64,000 nt of DNA, from the NCBI GenBank assembly GCA_016285075.1, contig JAEEQB010000014.1:22375-86374 (forward strand). Reading direction: 5' to 3'. The notes beneath the pieces are model-generated. The model worked only from the letters and a program-made list of their open reading frames with translations, was not told the DNA's origin and did not search any database. The DNA comes from Prevotella sp. Its GTDB lineage: Bacteria > Bacteroidota > Bacteroidia > Bacteroidales > Bacteroidaceae. A program made the position numbers and the translations under genes. Below, one piece after another: positions 54,455-63,890 of this stretch (positions are counted from its first letter, which is position 1; every line of letters starts with the position of its first letter).

Positions 54455-56722
54455 ATGAAGCTTCAACTATTCAGAGAACAATTGAAAGGCCTGTCATTCG
54501 TCGTCTGCCTTTTATCGTTTGATCCCACGTGGGCACAGTCCTATTCCACCCAATTGCTGGGCCGCGAGGCTCAGATTGACGCCATCATCAAGGAAATGAC
54601 GCTCGAAGAGAAAGTAGAGATGCTGCATGGAAAAAACATGTTCTCCTCTTCAGGCATTCCGCGACTAGGTATAGCCGATGTGGAGTATGCCGACGGTCCT
54701 TTCGGCATCCGCGAGGAGATGGAACCACACTCATGGAACTCAGCCGGTCTGACCACCGACTCTGCTACGTTCTTCCCCACTGGCTCTGCACTAGCCGCAA
54801 CGTGGAGCACCGAGTGGGCCTATGCCTATGGTAAGGGTATGAGCCGTGAGGCACGTCTGCGCGGCAAGGATATGATTCTTGGCCCAGCCATCAATATCCA
54901 GCGCATCCCCACGGGTGGGCGTACCTATGAATACCTGAGCGAGGACCCGCTACTCAGCGGAATGCTCGCCGTAGCCTATACACGCGGGGCTCAGGACGAC
55001 GGCACTGCGGTCTGTCTGAAGCACTATGCTTTGAACAACCAGGAAGACTATCGTGGCACTGTAGATGTGCGCATCAGTGACCGTGCTATGCACGAGGTCT
55101 ATCTGCGGCCGTTCGAGATGGCTGTGCGCGAGGCTGATGCCTGGGGACTGATGGCGGCATACAACAAGGTGAATGGCCGGTGGTGCTCTGAGAACGAGCA
55201 TCTTCTCACCCAGGTGCTGCGCCGTCAATGGTGTTTCCCGGGTATGGTCATCAGCGACTGGGGCGGAGTCCACTCTACCGTTGATCCCGTTGTGGCAGGC
55301 ATGAACGTCGAGATGCCTGGCAGCCGGTTTATGGGTCAGGCGCTGCTCGACTCAGTCAGGGCAGGACGTGTGAGCGAGGCCGTTGTCGACCAGCGAGTCC
55401 GTGAGATCCTGCGTGTCAGGCTGGCTGTGAAACCTGTTGACCGTTCTGTCGCAAATCGTCAGCCTGTGGGTAACGAGGCCGAGATGTCGACGGCTCTGGA
55501 GGTAGCTCGCCGCTCGATTGTACTGCTGAAGAATGCTCCCGTTGCGCAGAAGAAAGAAACGTCGCCCTTGCTTCCCATCGATACGAAACGTGTCCGCAGC
55601 ATAGCCGTCATCGGCGAGAATGCCGTTACAAAAATGGCACTTGGCGGTGTGGGCGCAGGTGTGAAGACCCGCCGTGAGGTGACCCCTCTCGAAGGACTGC
55701 AGACTATCTTCGGCCATCAGGTGAAAATGACATATGTGCCAGGCTATAAGAGCTTTAGCCGTGAGAGCCGCAACAAACGGCAGAGCCCTCAACAGGATGC
55801 CGACCGCAAGCTGATGGCCGAGGCGGTGAAAGCAGCCAGGAATGCCGACCTCGTGCTGTTTTTCGCTGGCGACAACCGTGAGGTGGAGACCGAAGGCTCC
55901 GACCGCAAGAGCATCACACTGCCTTCTGGACAAGACGAGCTGGCTCAGGCTTTGGCCAAAGCCAACAAGCGTCTTGTGACGATTATCGTGGCAGGCGGAC
56001 CGGTAGATGTGTCGACGGTCAGTGACTTGTCGGGAGCTCTGTTGGTTTCGTGGTTCAATGGATCTATGGGCGGACAAGCCTTAGCAGAGGTACTTGCCGG
56101 CAGGATTTCACCTTCAGGCAAACTGCCGATGACCTGGCCCCGACGTCTGGAGGATGTGCCTGCCTATGCCACAGGCAGCTATCCACAACATGCTGAGAGC
56201 CCTCAGGGTGATATCTTCGTAGGCTTGATGAACAGCGGGCAGAATGGTGGCCGCAGACAACGCGGAATGGGACGCCAGCCCGTTGCCGACTATGCTGAGC
56301 AGGACCTTGTTGGCTACCGCTGGTACGACACCAAGCAGCTGCCCGTAGCCTATCCCTTCGGCTTTGGTCTTTCTTATGCCTCTTTCCAATACAGCGATCT
56401 CTCCGTACAGCCCACTATTGATAGCTTTGATGTGTGTTTCACGCTCGCTAACACCTCCGACCGCGATGCTGAGGAAGTAGTACAGGTCTATGTTGCCCGT
56501 CCCACTTCTCCCATTGCTCGTCCTGCGAAGGAACTCAAGGCGTTCCGTCGGGTTAGCCTGAAGGCTGGCGAGCGTCAGACGCTGACACTACCCATTCGTC
56601 GTTCCGACCTCTGTCATTGGGATGAATCTTTCCAGACCTGGCGCTTGGAGCCTGGTGCTTTGACAATCTTTGTGGGCGGCTCTTCAGACAACCTGCCACT
56701 GAAACAAGAAACTATCCTATGA
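54455..56722 (+). CDS. Glycoside hydrolase family 3 (beta-glucosidase-like)
   Basis: A 755-residue exported enzyme (signal FVVCLLSFDPTWAQS). It has the three usual GH3 parts: a TIM barrel (about 40-330) with nucleophile Asp in GMVISDWGGVHS (about residue 267), an alpha/beta sandwich (about 350-590; GSMGGQALAEVLAGRISPSGKLPMTWPR), and a C-terminal fibronectin-like domain (about 650-740). The motif YEYLSEDPLLSG and KHYALNNQ are those of beta-glucosidases. It should release glucose from the non-reducing end of beta-gluco-oligosaccharides in the periplasm. It starts 76 bp after the regulator, and its stop overlaps the next ATG (ATGA). Confidence 0.95.
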   Translation: MKLQLFREQLKGLSFVVCLLSFDPTWAQSYSTQLLGREAQIDAIIKEMTLEEKVEMLHGKNMFSSSGIPRLGIADVEYADGPFGIREEMEPHSWNSAGLTTDSATFFPTGSALAATWSTEWAYAYGKGMSREARLRGKDMILGPAINIQRIPTGGRTYEYLSEDPLLSGMLAVAYTRGAQDDGTAVCLKHYALNNQEDYRGTVDVRISDRAMHEVYLRPFEMAVREADAWGLMAAYNKVNGRWCSENEHLLTQVLRRQWCFPGMVISDWGGVHSTVDPVVAGMNVEMPGSRFMGQALLDSVRAGRVSEAVVDQRVREILRVRLAVKPVDRSVANRQPVGNEAEMSTALEVARRSIVLLKNAPVAQKKETSPLLPIDTKRVRSIAVIGENAVTKMALGGVGAGVKTRREVTPLEGLQTIFGHQVKMTYVPGYKSFSRESRNKRQSPQQDADRKLMAEAVKAARNADLVLFFAGDNREVETEGSDRKSITLPSGQDELAQALAKANKRLVTIIVAGGPVDVSTVSDLSGALLVSWFNGSMGGQALAEVLAGRISPSGKLPMTWPRRLEDVPAYATGSYPQHAESPQGDIFVGLMNSGQNGGRRQRGMGRQPVADYAEQDLVGYRWYDTKQLPVAYPFGFGLSYASFQYSDLSVQPTIDSFDVCFTLANTSDRDAEEVVQVYVARPTSPIARPAKELKAFRRVSLKAGERQTLTLPIRRSDLCHWDESFQTWRLEPGALTIFVGGSSDNLPLKQETIL

Positions 56723-57744
56723 CTTTATTGCAGAAGATTCGTACATCGTTCACCACCCAGTTGTCGATATGGGTGGCTGGCTTTGTGCTGGTGACGTTGG
56801 GTGTGGTCATCTCCCTGCTCGCCAGGTTTTCGGAGGACGTTATTCGCGACGAAACCATTGATGCAACGTTGCAGGCGTTGGAAAATACTGCATTACATGT
56901 TGATAACACGTTGAAGCAGGATGAGATGACTGCGCGACTGGAGCACCAGCGAATGCGGGCTAACCGTTTTCGTATTGAGCGCCTGATTGAAGAGAACGGC
57001 TCGTTGGTCACGCTAAAGCATTCGTTGCCTAATGCTCAGCTCTACGTGACTCGCCGCGACAGCAGTCGTTTTGATACCTATATCACTGGTGGCGAGAGCG
57101 GCCACCGCCTGCTGGTATATGATGACAAGGAGATATTCATCTTCTCGCAGCCTCTGGGAGACCGTCCCTACAGCCTTGTCGCGGTGTGTCCTGCTGATGA
57201 CATTTATAGCAAGTACTCACGCATGCAGTGGGTTCTGCTATCGTGGGGGTGTGTAGTCGTGCTTGTGCTGATCTACATCCTCTATCTCGTTATTGCTCAC
57301 CATCTGCGCCCGTTGCACCGTTTAGCCGACTCGGCTCAGGCCATTGCTCAGGGCGACTTGGATACACCGATACCTGATACGCGATACATCGATGAGACGG
57401 GGCGTTTGCAGAATAGCCTGTCAATGATGCAGCGCCGTCTGTCGGCCTTTTTCGACGAGATGCAACAGAAGCAGGATACGCTGAACCTCCAGCATGCCGA
57501 GTTGCAGACCGCCTACAATGAGGCACAGGCTTATGAGCAGAGAAAATCAAAGTTCTTGCACAAAATGACCGACCGCATGGTCGTGCCGGTGGAGAAGCTC
57601 TGCCACAGCACCGAAATCATCTGTCGCGACTATCCGAACATATCTAAAACCGACATGACAGCTCTGAAGACCGACATCTTACAGGGTAGTGAGACCATCA
57701 CAGAACTTCTGGATCAACTTATTAAAGACTCCGTAGGCTCATGA
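56719..57744 (+). CDS. HAMP sensor protein with degenerate DHp helix and no ATPase domain (first of pair)
   Basis: A 341-residue membrane protein: helix (QLSIWVAGFVLVTLGVVISLLA, about 14-35), a periplasmic part of about 130 residues that resembles only the membrane-near end of a Cache domain, a second helix (about 174-196), HAMP (about 197-250; LRPLHRLADSAQAIAQGDLD), a coiled coil, and a dimerisation-like helix pair (about 274-335). The H box appears as FLHKMTDRMVVPVEKL, so the phospho-accepting His position is Asp. No ATPase domain follows; the gene ends after the helix pair. It cannot act as a normal kinase. It is coupled to the GH3 gene (ATGA) and overlaps the next gene by 4 bp. Not recognised as a named family. 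Confidence 0.83.
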   Translation: MTLLQKIRTSFTTQLSIWVAGFVLVTLGVVISLLARFSEDVIRDETIDATLQALENTALHVDNTLKQDEMTARLEHQRMRANRFRIERLIEENGSLVTLKHSLPNAQLYVTRRDSSRFDTYITGGESGHRLLVYDDKEIFIFSQPLGDRPYSLVAVCPADDIYSKYSRMQWVLLSWGCVVVLVLIYILYLVIAHHLRPLHRLADSAQAIAQGDLDTPIPDTRYIDETGRLQNSLSMMQRRLSAFFDEMQQKQDTLNLQHAELQTAYNEAQAYEQRKSKFLHKMTDRMVVPVEKLCHSTEIICRDYPNISKTDMTALKTDILQGSETITELLDQLIKDSVGS

Positions 57745-59222
57745 AACGACTTTTCCAATATATCCAGCAGCGGCTCTCGATACGCCTTGGCCTCCTCATC
57801 GTACTCATCGTGACGGTGGTCTTTGCCCTGCTCTTCCAGTTCCTCTTCTATCGCTGCAGGCGTTATATTCAGAATGCCACCTTCGATCGTGCCACTCAGC
57901 TGCTGGACAATACAGTCGAGCGCATCAACGGCATCATGGACGAGACCGAACTCGTGACCAACTTCATGGCCACCACAACGCCGCGCTTTCTCTATCCTGA
58001 CTCGCTGCTCGTCTTCACCCGCCGCACAGTGGCTGAAAATCACTTCCTCACAGGCTTTGCCATCTCAATGGAACCCGACTTCTTCCCAGAAATGGGGCGT
58101 TATTTCTCGGCATATTCCCTACGGCATCGCTCGACTGAGCCAGATAAAACTGCCCCCGACAGCATCACCACGGTGCGCGAGGGTCCCTTCGAGTATTTCG
58201 ATGCCGTGTGGTACAAGACACCGCACTCTCTCGGCACTTCCTGTTGGGTGGACGCTTTTGACGACTACAATGAGGGCACGCTCTCGTCACCCGACATCAT
58301 GACATCCTACTGCTGCCCGATGCGCGATGCTAATGGAAAATACATTGGCAGCGTCACTGCCAGCCTCACGCTGAAATGGCTCTCCCAGGTCTTCAGTCCG
58401 CTGAAGCCTTATCCTCATTCCTCAGCCATTATGATAGATCGTGACGGCACCTACATCGTACACCCCGACACGGCCAAGCTTTTCACCCAAACGATCTTCA
58501 GCGATGCTGCCCCTGAGGCCCGCAGAGACATTGACGCCTTAGGCAAAGCCATGATGGGCGGACGCAGCGGTATGATACAGACCATTGTCGACGGCCACGA
58601 ATCTTTCATCTTCTACCGACCAGTGGCGCGCACGGGATGGAGCATTGCCATCGTCTGTCCTGAAAGTGATGTCTTTGCCCGTTATAACCAGCTGATAGTC
58701 ATCGTATGGTTCATCATTATTATCGGTATCATACTCCTTATGCTCTTCTGCTATCAGACTGTGCGTCGCGCCGTGCAGCCCCTTAGTCAGCTTGACGAAC
58801 AGGCCAAACGCATAGCCGAAGGTCATTTCGATGAGTCCTTGCCCGAAAGTACGCGCCACGACAGCGTGGGACGCCTGCAGAATAGCTTTATCCTTATGCA
58901 GCAGTCGCTTGCAAAGATGGTTGGCGACATTCAAAATACCAACGCACAACTATTGTCTCTCAACTCTCAACTTGCAGAAGCCACCCAGCTCAAGCAGGAG
59001 ACCAACCGCAGCAGGGCTATCTTCATACAGGACATATATCACAGAATCCGTACGCCCCTCAACATTATCTGTGGCTTCACAGAGGTACTTGCCGCCAGTC
59101 TCTATGGTCTGCCTGCCGACGAGGTGTCGGACATTACCGCCCGCATGAGCAAGAGTGCTGAAGACATCAACCGCCTTACTCGCGAACTGGAAGAGGCAGC
59201 CTTGGAAGGCGAGACCATATGA
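57741..59222 (+). CDS. Cache-HAMP sensor protein with intact H box and no ATPase domain (second of pair)
   Basis: A 493-residue membrane protein: helix (GLLIVLIVTVVFALLFQFLF, about 17-36), a full double-Cache domain (about 40-315; EGPFEYFDAVWYKTPHSLG, AIMIDRDGTYIVHPD), a second helix (about 319-341), HAMP (about 344-395), a coiled coil, and a HisKA-like helix pair with the H box YHRIRTPLNIICGF (His434). The protein ends about 60 residues later, where the ATPase domain of a kinase would begin, so it could accept phosphate but not transfer it by itself. The HAMP region shares GRLQNSxxxMQ with the first protein, so they are paralogues. It sits between the GH3 and GH9 genes of the PUL. Confidence 0.84.
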   Translation: MKRLFQYIQQRLSIRLGLLIVLIVTVVFALLFQFLFYRCRRYIQNATFDRATQLLDNTVERINGIMDETELVTNFMATTTPRFLYPDSLLVFTRRTVAENHFLTGFAISMEPDFFPEMGRYFSAYSLRHRSTEPDKTAPDSITTVREGPFEYFDAVWYKTPHSLGTSCWVDAFDDYNEGTLSSPDIMTSYCCPMRDANGKYIGSVTASLTLKWLSQVFSPLKPYPHSSAIMIDRDGTYIVHPDTAKLFTQTIFSDAAPEARRDIDALGKAMMGGRSGMIQTIVDGHESFIFYRPVARTGWSIAIVCPESDVFARYNQLIVIVWFIIIIGIILLMLFCYQTVRRAVQPLSQLDEQAKRIAEGHFDESLPESTRHDSVGRLQNSFILMQQSLAKMVGDIQNTNAQLLSLNSQLAEATQLKQETNRSRAIFIQDIYHRIRTPLNIICGFTEVLAASLYGLPADEVSDITARMSKSAEDINRLTRELEEAALEGETI

Positions 59223-59268
59223 ACCTCAGAACGGGATATTAGATGATTACTAATAAAAACAGATAATT

Positions 59269-61809
59269 ATGAAAAAAAGGCGATTCAATGTAGCCCTGTC
59301 ATGTCTTGTGCTGATGGCACAGACGGCCTATGCTCAGACTTTTCAGCTCAATAGTGAGGAATACTTTACAGCCGGCGGCACCGATGTGATGGCATTCAGC
59401 GACTTCTATCCAGAAGGTCATCAGGGAGGCGTGTGCGTCATTATGAATGGTGTCCGTATTGCCACCAATGGCGACATCCGCATGGAGGCAACGCCTGGCC
59501 AGTGGCAGCCAGTGCCTAAGCAATTGAAACGCGAGGTAAAGGGTAACCGCATCGTGACAACGCTCTGCTATCCTGACTCCAGTCGTCACCTTACCGGATT
59601 TAATCCAATGGTCTATCCTGACTATCAGTTCACCTATACCGTCAATGTCGAGCCTCAGGACAGAGGCATCCTTGTGACTGTAGACCTTGACAAGCCCGTT
59701 CCCGACTTTCTCCTGGGCAAAGTAGGCTTCAACCTTGAGTTCTTTCCTGGTGAGTTGTTTGGCAAACCTTGGTTGATGGATAATCAGAGCGGTATCTATC
59801 CCCAGCAGCCTAACGGTCCGCTTCTCCAGCTACCCACCAATCGCGGCCACGACGGTCAGTTCTTTGCAGGCAAAGGCCAGAAGGCAGACCTTGTCCAACT
59901 TGACGGAAAAGGATACAGTCCGCTTCGGGCTGATGATATCATTGCCGAGCCTTACGCCGTGGGTCGCAAGTTTACCTCGCGTCCCGACGATGTCTTAAGC
60001 CGGTTGACCGTAGAGTCGCTGACCGAGCCTTTGAAACTCTACGACGGCCGTATGAACCACAACAATGGCTGGTTCGTACTCCGCAGCGAGATTGCCAAGG
60101 GTGCCACGAAGGGAGCCGTGCGCTGGTTGATATTACCCGCAGTTCACAACTCATGGTTCGCCCCAACCGTCATCCAGACCTCGCAAGTTGGTTATTTGCC
60201 TAACCAGCCAAAGCGCATCGTGATTGAGGATGACCGCCGCGATAGCATCCGCAATCAGGTTGCACTCCAGCGTGGAAACGGCGTCGAACTCTTCCGCATT
60301 GATGCCGACGGCGAGCATCTTGTCCGCTCTGTGAAACCTGCCGTCTGGGGAAATTTCCTGCGCTACCGTTACTCCACGGCTGATTTCTCCGATGTCACGG
60401 AGCCGGGACTTTATCAGGTGCGCTATGGCTTGGCCAAGTCAAGTATCTTCCGCATTGCTGATGATGTCTATGAACGTGGCGTATGGCAGCCCGTCATTGA
60501 GTATTTCCTCCCTGTCCAGATGTGCCATATGCGCGTTTCCGAGAAATACCGCATTTGGCATGATGCCTGTCACATGGATGATGCGCTGATGGCTCACGTG
60601 GGCAACCATATCGACGGTTACGACCAGCGCCCTGGACTCTCGAAGTATAAAGAGGGCGAGAAGGTACCGGGTGTGAACATTGGCGGGTGGCATGATGCTG
60701 GTGACTTCGACCTTCGCGTGGAGTCACAGGCGGGTGAGGCTTACATTCTCGCCTTGGCCTACGAGCAGTTCCATCCCGAAATCGACGTTACTGCCATTGA
60801 CCAGCAGCGTCACCTTGTTGAGATTCATGAGCCCGACGGCAAGAATGATATCCTGCAGCAGGTAGAGAACGGTGCTCTTTCCGTTGTGCGTTCCTATCAG
60901 GCTTTAGGCCGTATCTATCGTGGTATCATCTGCAACAGCTTGCGTCAGTATGCCATGCTGGGTGATGCTGCCGCCATGACTGATGGAGTGATAGGAAATG
61001 AAGATGACCGCTGGATCTTTACCGAGGACAATCCCTCCCGTGCCCTCTCGACGGCAGCCCAGTTGGCTGGTGCTGCTCGCGTGCTACGGGGCTTCAATGA
61101 TGCCCTAAGCCGGGAATGCCTGCAGATAGCTCAAGACGTTTATCGGCAGACAGAGGCCAGTGGCTTTGCGGCTTCTGCCAAGTTGCAGGCTGCTGTCGAA
61201 CTCTATCTCACCACGGGTGAGCAGTCTTATCTCGACTTCATACTGGGGCAGCAGGAAATGATTGTGCGCGGCATCGGCAGGGCAGGCTGGTTCATTGCAC
61301 GTGTTGCCAAGCAGATGGAGACCCGCAAGGACAAGAAGTCACGTCAGTTTGTGTCTGCCTTCCGCACAGCACTCGCCAGCTATAAGACTCAGCTCAATAA
61401 ACAGGCTGCAGAGACCCCTTACGGCGTGCCTTATCGTCCAAGCATCTGGGGAGCAGGTTGGGACATCCAGCGCTTTGGTTTCGAATACTATTTTCTCACC
61501 GCGGCTTATCCCGACATCTTCCCGAAGGAGACTATATACGATGCTCTGAACTTCGTGCTCGGCTGTCATCCGGGTAGCAATACAGCCTCGTTTGCCTCAG
61601 GCGTAGGAGCCAAGTCGGCCACCGTAGCCTATGGTCTGAACCGTGCCGACTGGTCCTATATCCCTGGTGGTGTGGTATCGGGTACTGCCCTCATCCGTCC
61701 CGACTTCCCCGAACTGCTCTCCTTTCCATTCTTATGGCAACAGACCGAGTATGTGCTCGGCGGCGGATCCTCCCACTATATGTTCCTAGTCTTAGCAGCC
61801 AATAGTTAG
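59269..61809 (+). CDS. Glycoside hydrolase family 9 (endoglucanase-like) with large N-terminal domain
   Basis: An 846-residue exported enzyme (signal LSCLVLMAQTAYAQ). An N-terminal beta-rich domain of about 270 residues, which I do not recognise, is followed by the Ig-like domain typical of GH9 (about 295-395; IQTSQVGYLPNQPKRIVI) and an (alpha/alpha)6 barrel. The catalytic base Asp is in GGWHDAGDFD (about residue 476); other typical segments are NFVLGCHPGS, ASGVGAKSATVAYGLNRAD and the late Glu in WQQTEYVLGGG. Characterised GH9 members hydrolyse beta-1,4-glucan, mixed-linkage glucan or xyloglucan backbones. It is the last gene of the plus-strand PUL unit, 46 bp after the sensor pair. Confidence 0.92.
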   Translation: MKKRRFNVALSCLVLMAQTAYAQTFQLNSEEYFTAGGTDVMAFSDFYPEGHQGGVCVIMNGVRIATNGDIRMEATPGQWQPVPKQLKREVKGNRIVTTLCYPDSSRHLTGFNPMVYPDYQFTYTVNVEPQDRGILVTVDLDKPVPDFLLGKVGFNLEFFPGELFGKPWLMDNQSGIYPQQPNGPLLQLPTNRGHDGQFFAGKGQKADLVQLDGKGYSPLRADDIIAEPYAVGRKFTSRPDDVLSRLTVESLTEPLKLYDGRMNHNNGWFVLRSEIAKGATKGAVRWLILPAVHNSWFAPTVIQTSQVGYLPNQPKRIVIEDDRRDSIRNQVALQRGNGVELFRIDADGEHLVRSVKPAVWGNFLRYRYSTADFSDVTEPGLYQVRYGLAKSSIFRIADDVYERGVWQPVIEYFLPVQMCHMRVSEKYRIWHDACHMDDALMAHVGNHIDGYDQRPGLSKYKEGEKVPGVNIGGWHDAGDFDLRVESQAGEAYILALAYEQFHPEIDVTAIDQQRHLVEIHEPDGKNDILQQVENGALSVVRSYQALGRIYRGIICNSLRQYAMLGDAAAMTDGVIGNEDDRWIFTEDNPSRALSTAAQLAGAARVLRGFNDALSRECLQIAQDVYRQTEASGFAASAKLQAAVELYLTTGEQSYLDFILGQQEMIVRGIGRAGWFIARVAKQMETRKDKKSRQFVSAFRTALASYKTQLNKQAAETPYGVPYRPSIWGAGWDIQRFGFEYYFLTAAYPDIFPKETIYDALNFVLGCHPGSNTASFASGVGAKSATVAYGLNRADWSYIPGGVVSGTALIRPDFPELLSFPFLWQQTEYVLGGGSSHYMFLVLAANS

Positions 61810-62007
61810 TTCATAGTTCATAGTGCTTAGTTAGTTCATAGTTCATGCCCCATCAGCATGCTTGGCGACCCTGTCAGGGTCGATGCAGGCGTTATTCTGC
61901 TATCCGCAGTTCTGAACAACCTATGGTTGTTGAGCGGTGACGATTTCAGCATCAGTGGATTATATCCTTTCATGGGGGGGAACATTGTGCCTTTTACTTT
62001 TGAACTG

Positions 62008-62110
62008 CAACAACTGCAACACTGCAACACTGCAACAACTGCAACACTGCAACAACTGCAACGCTGCAACAACTGCAACACTGCAACAACTGCAACGTTG
62101 CAACAGCTTT
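62008..62110 (+). repeat. CTGCAACA(A) microsatellite
   Basis: Twelve or so units, of 9 bp (CTGCAACAA) and 8 bp (CTGCAACA or CTGCAACG), many alternating to give a 17-bp higher-order repeat. The mixed unit length rules out a coding repeat. Confidence 0.92.
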
Positions 62111-62276
62111 TGGCTGTTCCTACTCGGTGACAGTCGAGTTATATTATTTAGTGGATTAATTATTCTAAGTTAAGTTCCCCTCCCTTTTTACAACCTTGGT
62201 CATCAGACGCTGAAGGCGTCTTGTAACCTGTCTGGCACAACATATAAGGGGGAAAAGAGAAGATTAAGGCAGATTA

Positions 62277-62308
62277 TTTGGAAAATAGAAATAAAGTGTG
62301 TACCTTTG
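62277..62308 (+). promoter_or_regulatory. Promoter of the purine permease gene
   Basis: TTTG at 62277-62280 and TACCTTTG at 62301-62308 with a 20-bp spacer; the ATG is 29 nt downstream. Confidence 0.75.
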
Positions 62309-62337
62309 TCGAAAATTATTAAAAGCAATATAATACG

Positions 62338-63645
62338 ATGTTAGAAAAACTGTTCGGATTTGATTCCTCCACAATGACTTTGCGCAAGGAGGTGATAGGT
62401 GGCATTACCACTTTCTTAACGATGGCCTATATCCTGGCTGTCAATCCCAGTATTCTTTCTGCTACGGGTATGGATGCTGGAGCCGTGTTTACCACTACGT
62501 GTCTTTCGGCTGTAGTAGCCACCCTGGTGATGGCTGTCTATGCCAAGTTGCCTTTTGCTCTGGCTCCGGGTATGGGTCTGAACGCTTTCTTTGCCTTCAC
62601 CGTTGTGCTCACTATGGGCTATTCGTGGCAGTTTGCGCTGACTGCGGTGATGATAGAAGGTCTTATCTTCATCGTGCTGACTATTACGGGTTTGCGCCAG
62701 CATATAGTGAACGCCATCCCCTTGGTGCTGCGCCGTGCCATCAGTCCTGGCATCGGACTGTTTATTGCCTTTGTGGGACTGAAGGGTGCGGGTATTGTCG
62801 CCTCGTCGGAATCAACCTTCATCACATTGGGCAACCTGCACGACCCTGCTGTGCTGCTGAGCATCTTTGGTATCTTGCTGACGGCTGCGCTTCTGGTAAA
62901 GGGCATTACGGGCTCGCTGCTCATCGGCATCTTGGTGACCACCGTCGTGGGCATTCCTCTCGGCGTTACCAGCTATACCGGCATCATGTCGGTGCCACCC
63001 TCCATCAGTCCCATCTTCATGCAGTTCGAGTGGCACAACATATTCACGGTGGATATGGTTGTGGTGGTGCTCACCTTCCTGTTTATCGACATGTTCGATA
63101 CCATCGGCACCCTGATTGGCGTGTCGAACCGGGCCGGGATGGTTGACGACAACGGCAACGTGAAGAATCTGAACCAGGCCCTTATGGCTGATGCCATCGG
63201 TACAACAGTTGGAGCGATGCTTGGCACGTCCACTGTTACGACCTATGTGGAGAGTGCGTCGGGCGTGAATGTGGGCGGCCGCTCTGGAGTGACCAGTCTT
63301 ACTACGGCCGTGTGCTTTGCTGTGGCATTGCTCTTCGCGCCGCTGTTCCTTGCCATTCCTGCACAGGCCACTGCTGCAGCGCTGATCCTTGTGGGTGTGA
63401 TGATGATGCACGACATCCGTAAGGTTGATTTCGCCGACTATGTGACGGCTATCCCTTGTTTCGTCTGCATCGTGCTCATGCCGCTGACCTACAGCATCTC
63501 CGACGGAATCCTGATGGGTGTCATCTCTTACGTCTTGATTCATCTGCTGTCGGGCACGTTCAAGGACAAGGACGAGCGTAATAACATGAACTGGGCGACC
63601 ATCCTGCTGGCTGTGCTGTTCATCTGCCGCTATGCCTTCCTGTAG
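62338..63645 (+). CDS. NCS2-family purine permease (AzgA-like)
   Basis: A 435-residue inner membrane protein with about 13 membrane segments. The opening RKEVIGGITTFLTMAYILAVNPSIL, the block LAPGMGLNAFFAFTVVL, SPGIGLFIAFVGLKGAG and the substrate region FIDMFDTIGTLIGVSNRAGM are those of the AzgA branch of NCS2, whose members take up adenine, guanine or hypoxanthine with H+. It is a single gene with its own promoter. Confidence 0.93.
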   Translation: MLEKLFGFDSSTMTLRKEVIGGITTFLTMAYILAVNPSILSATGMDAGAVFTTTCLSAVVATLVMAVYAKLPFALAPGMGLNAFFAFTVVLTMGYSWQFALTAVMIEGLIFIVLTITGLRQHIVNAIPLVLRRAISPGIGLFIAFVGLKGAGIVASSESTFITLGNLHDPAVLLSIFGILLTAALLVKGITGSLLIGILVTTVVGIPLGVTSYTGIMSVPPSISPIFMQFEWHNIFTVDMVVVVLTFLFIDMFDTIGTLIGVSNRAGMVDDNGNVKNLNQALMADAIGTTVGAMLGTSTVTTYVESASGVNVGGRSGVTSLTTAVCFAVALLFAPLFLAIPAQATAAALILVGVMMMHDIRKVDFADYVTAIPCFVCIVLMPLTYSISDGILMGVISYVLIHLLSGTFKDKDERNNMNWATILLAVLFICRYAFL

Positions 63646-63827
63646 CGAATCGTAACCGGTGTTTTACCTTCTCAGGTGAAAGTGGTGGCAATGACGTACA
63701 ATTAGACTCCAAGGGCGCTTCCCTGGGCTGGCGTATTCTGTCCCTTCGGGGCGTTCACTCGCTTCAGCAGACGTTCTTTGCTGGGCTGTGCAGGGGTACG
63801 TGGTATTACAGGGGGCGTTCGCTTACA

Positions 63828-63876
63828 CCACCCGAGGACTGGCAGTGTGCGCACTTGTCTGCCAGTCCTCGGGTGG
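63828..63876. other. Perfect 18-bp inverted repeat
   Basis: CCACCCGAGGACTGGCAG (63828-63845) and its exact reverse complement (63859-63876) flank a 13-nt loop. It lies just downstream of the smalltalk gene on the minus strand. Neither strand has a real T-run after the stem, so it is not a standard terminator, although it may stabilise or end the transcript. Confidence 0.85.
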
Positions 63877-63890
63877 GTGTTTCCTGCTCT

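Larger units (their letters stand above)
61810..62337. other. Intergenic stretch with TGCAACA microsatellite and permease promoter
   Basis: No gene. Contains AGTTCATAG short repeats (61811-61850), a palindrome CGACCCTG-T-CAGGGTCG (61866-61882), the TGCAACA array, a short stem AGACGC/GCGTCT (62207-62223) and the permease promoter. Confidence 0.75.

Noticed and set aside
61858..62173. Plus-strand frames with TATTLQQLQ-type repeats
   Set aside because: Produced by the TGCAACA microsatellite; mixed 8/9-bp units shift the frame, so no selection on protein is visible.
62499..63146. A 215-codon plus-strand open frame, and minus-strand frames at 62812-63543
   Set aside because: Out-of-frame shadows of the purine permease; compositions rich in Cys and His are typical of shifted frames in GC-rich membrane genes.
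63828..63876. Rho-independent terminator for the purine permease
   Set aside because: The stem is long and perfect but neither strand has a T-run after it, and it lies more than 180 bp from the permease stop.
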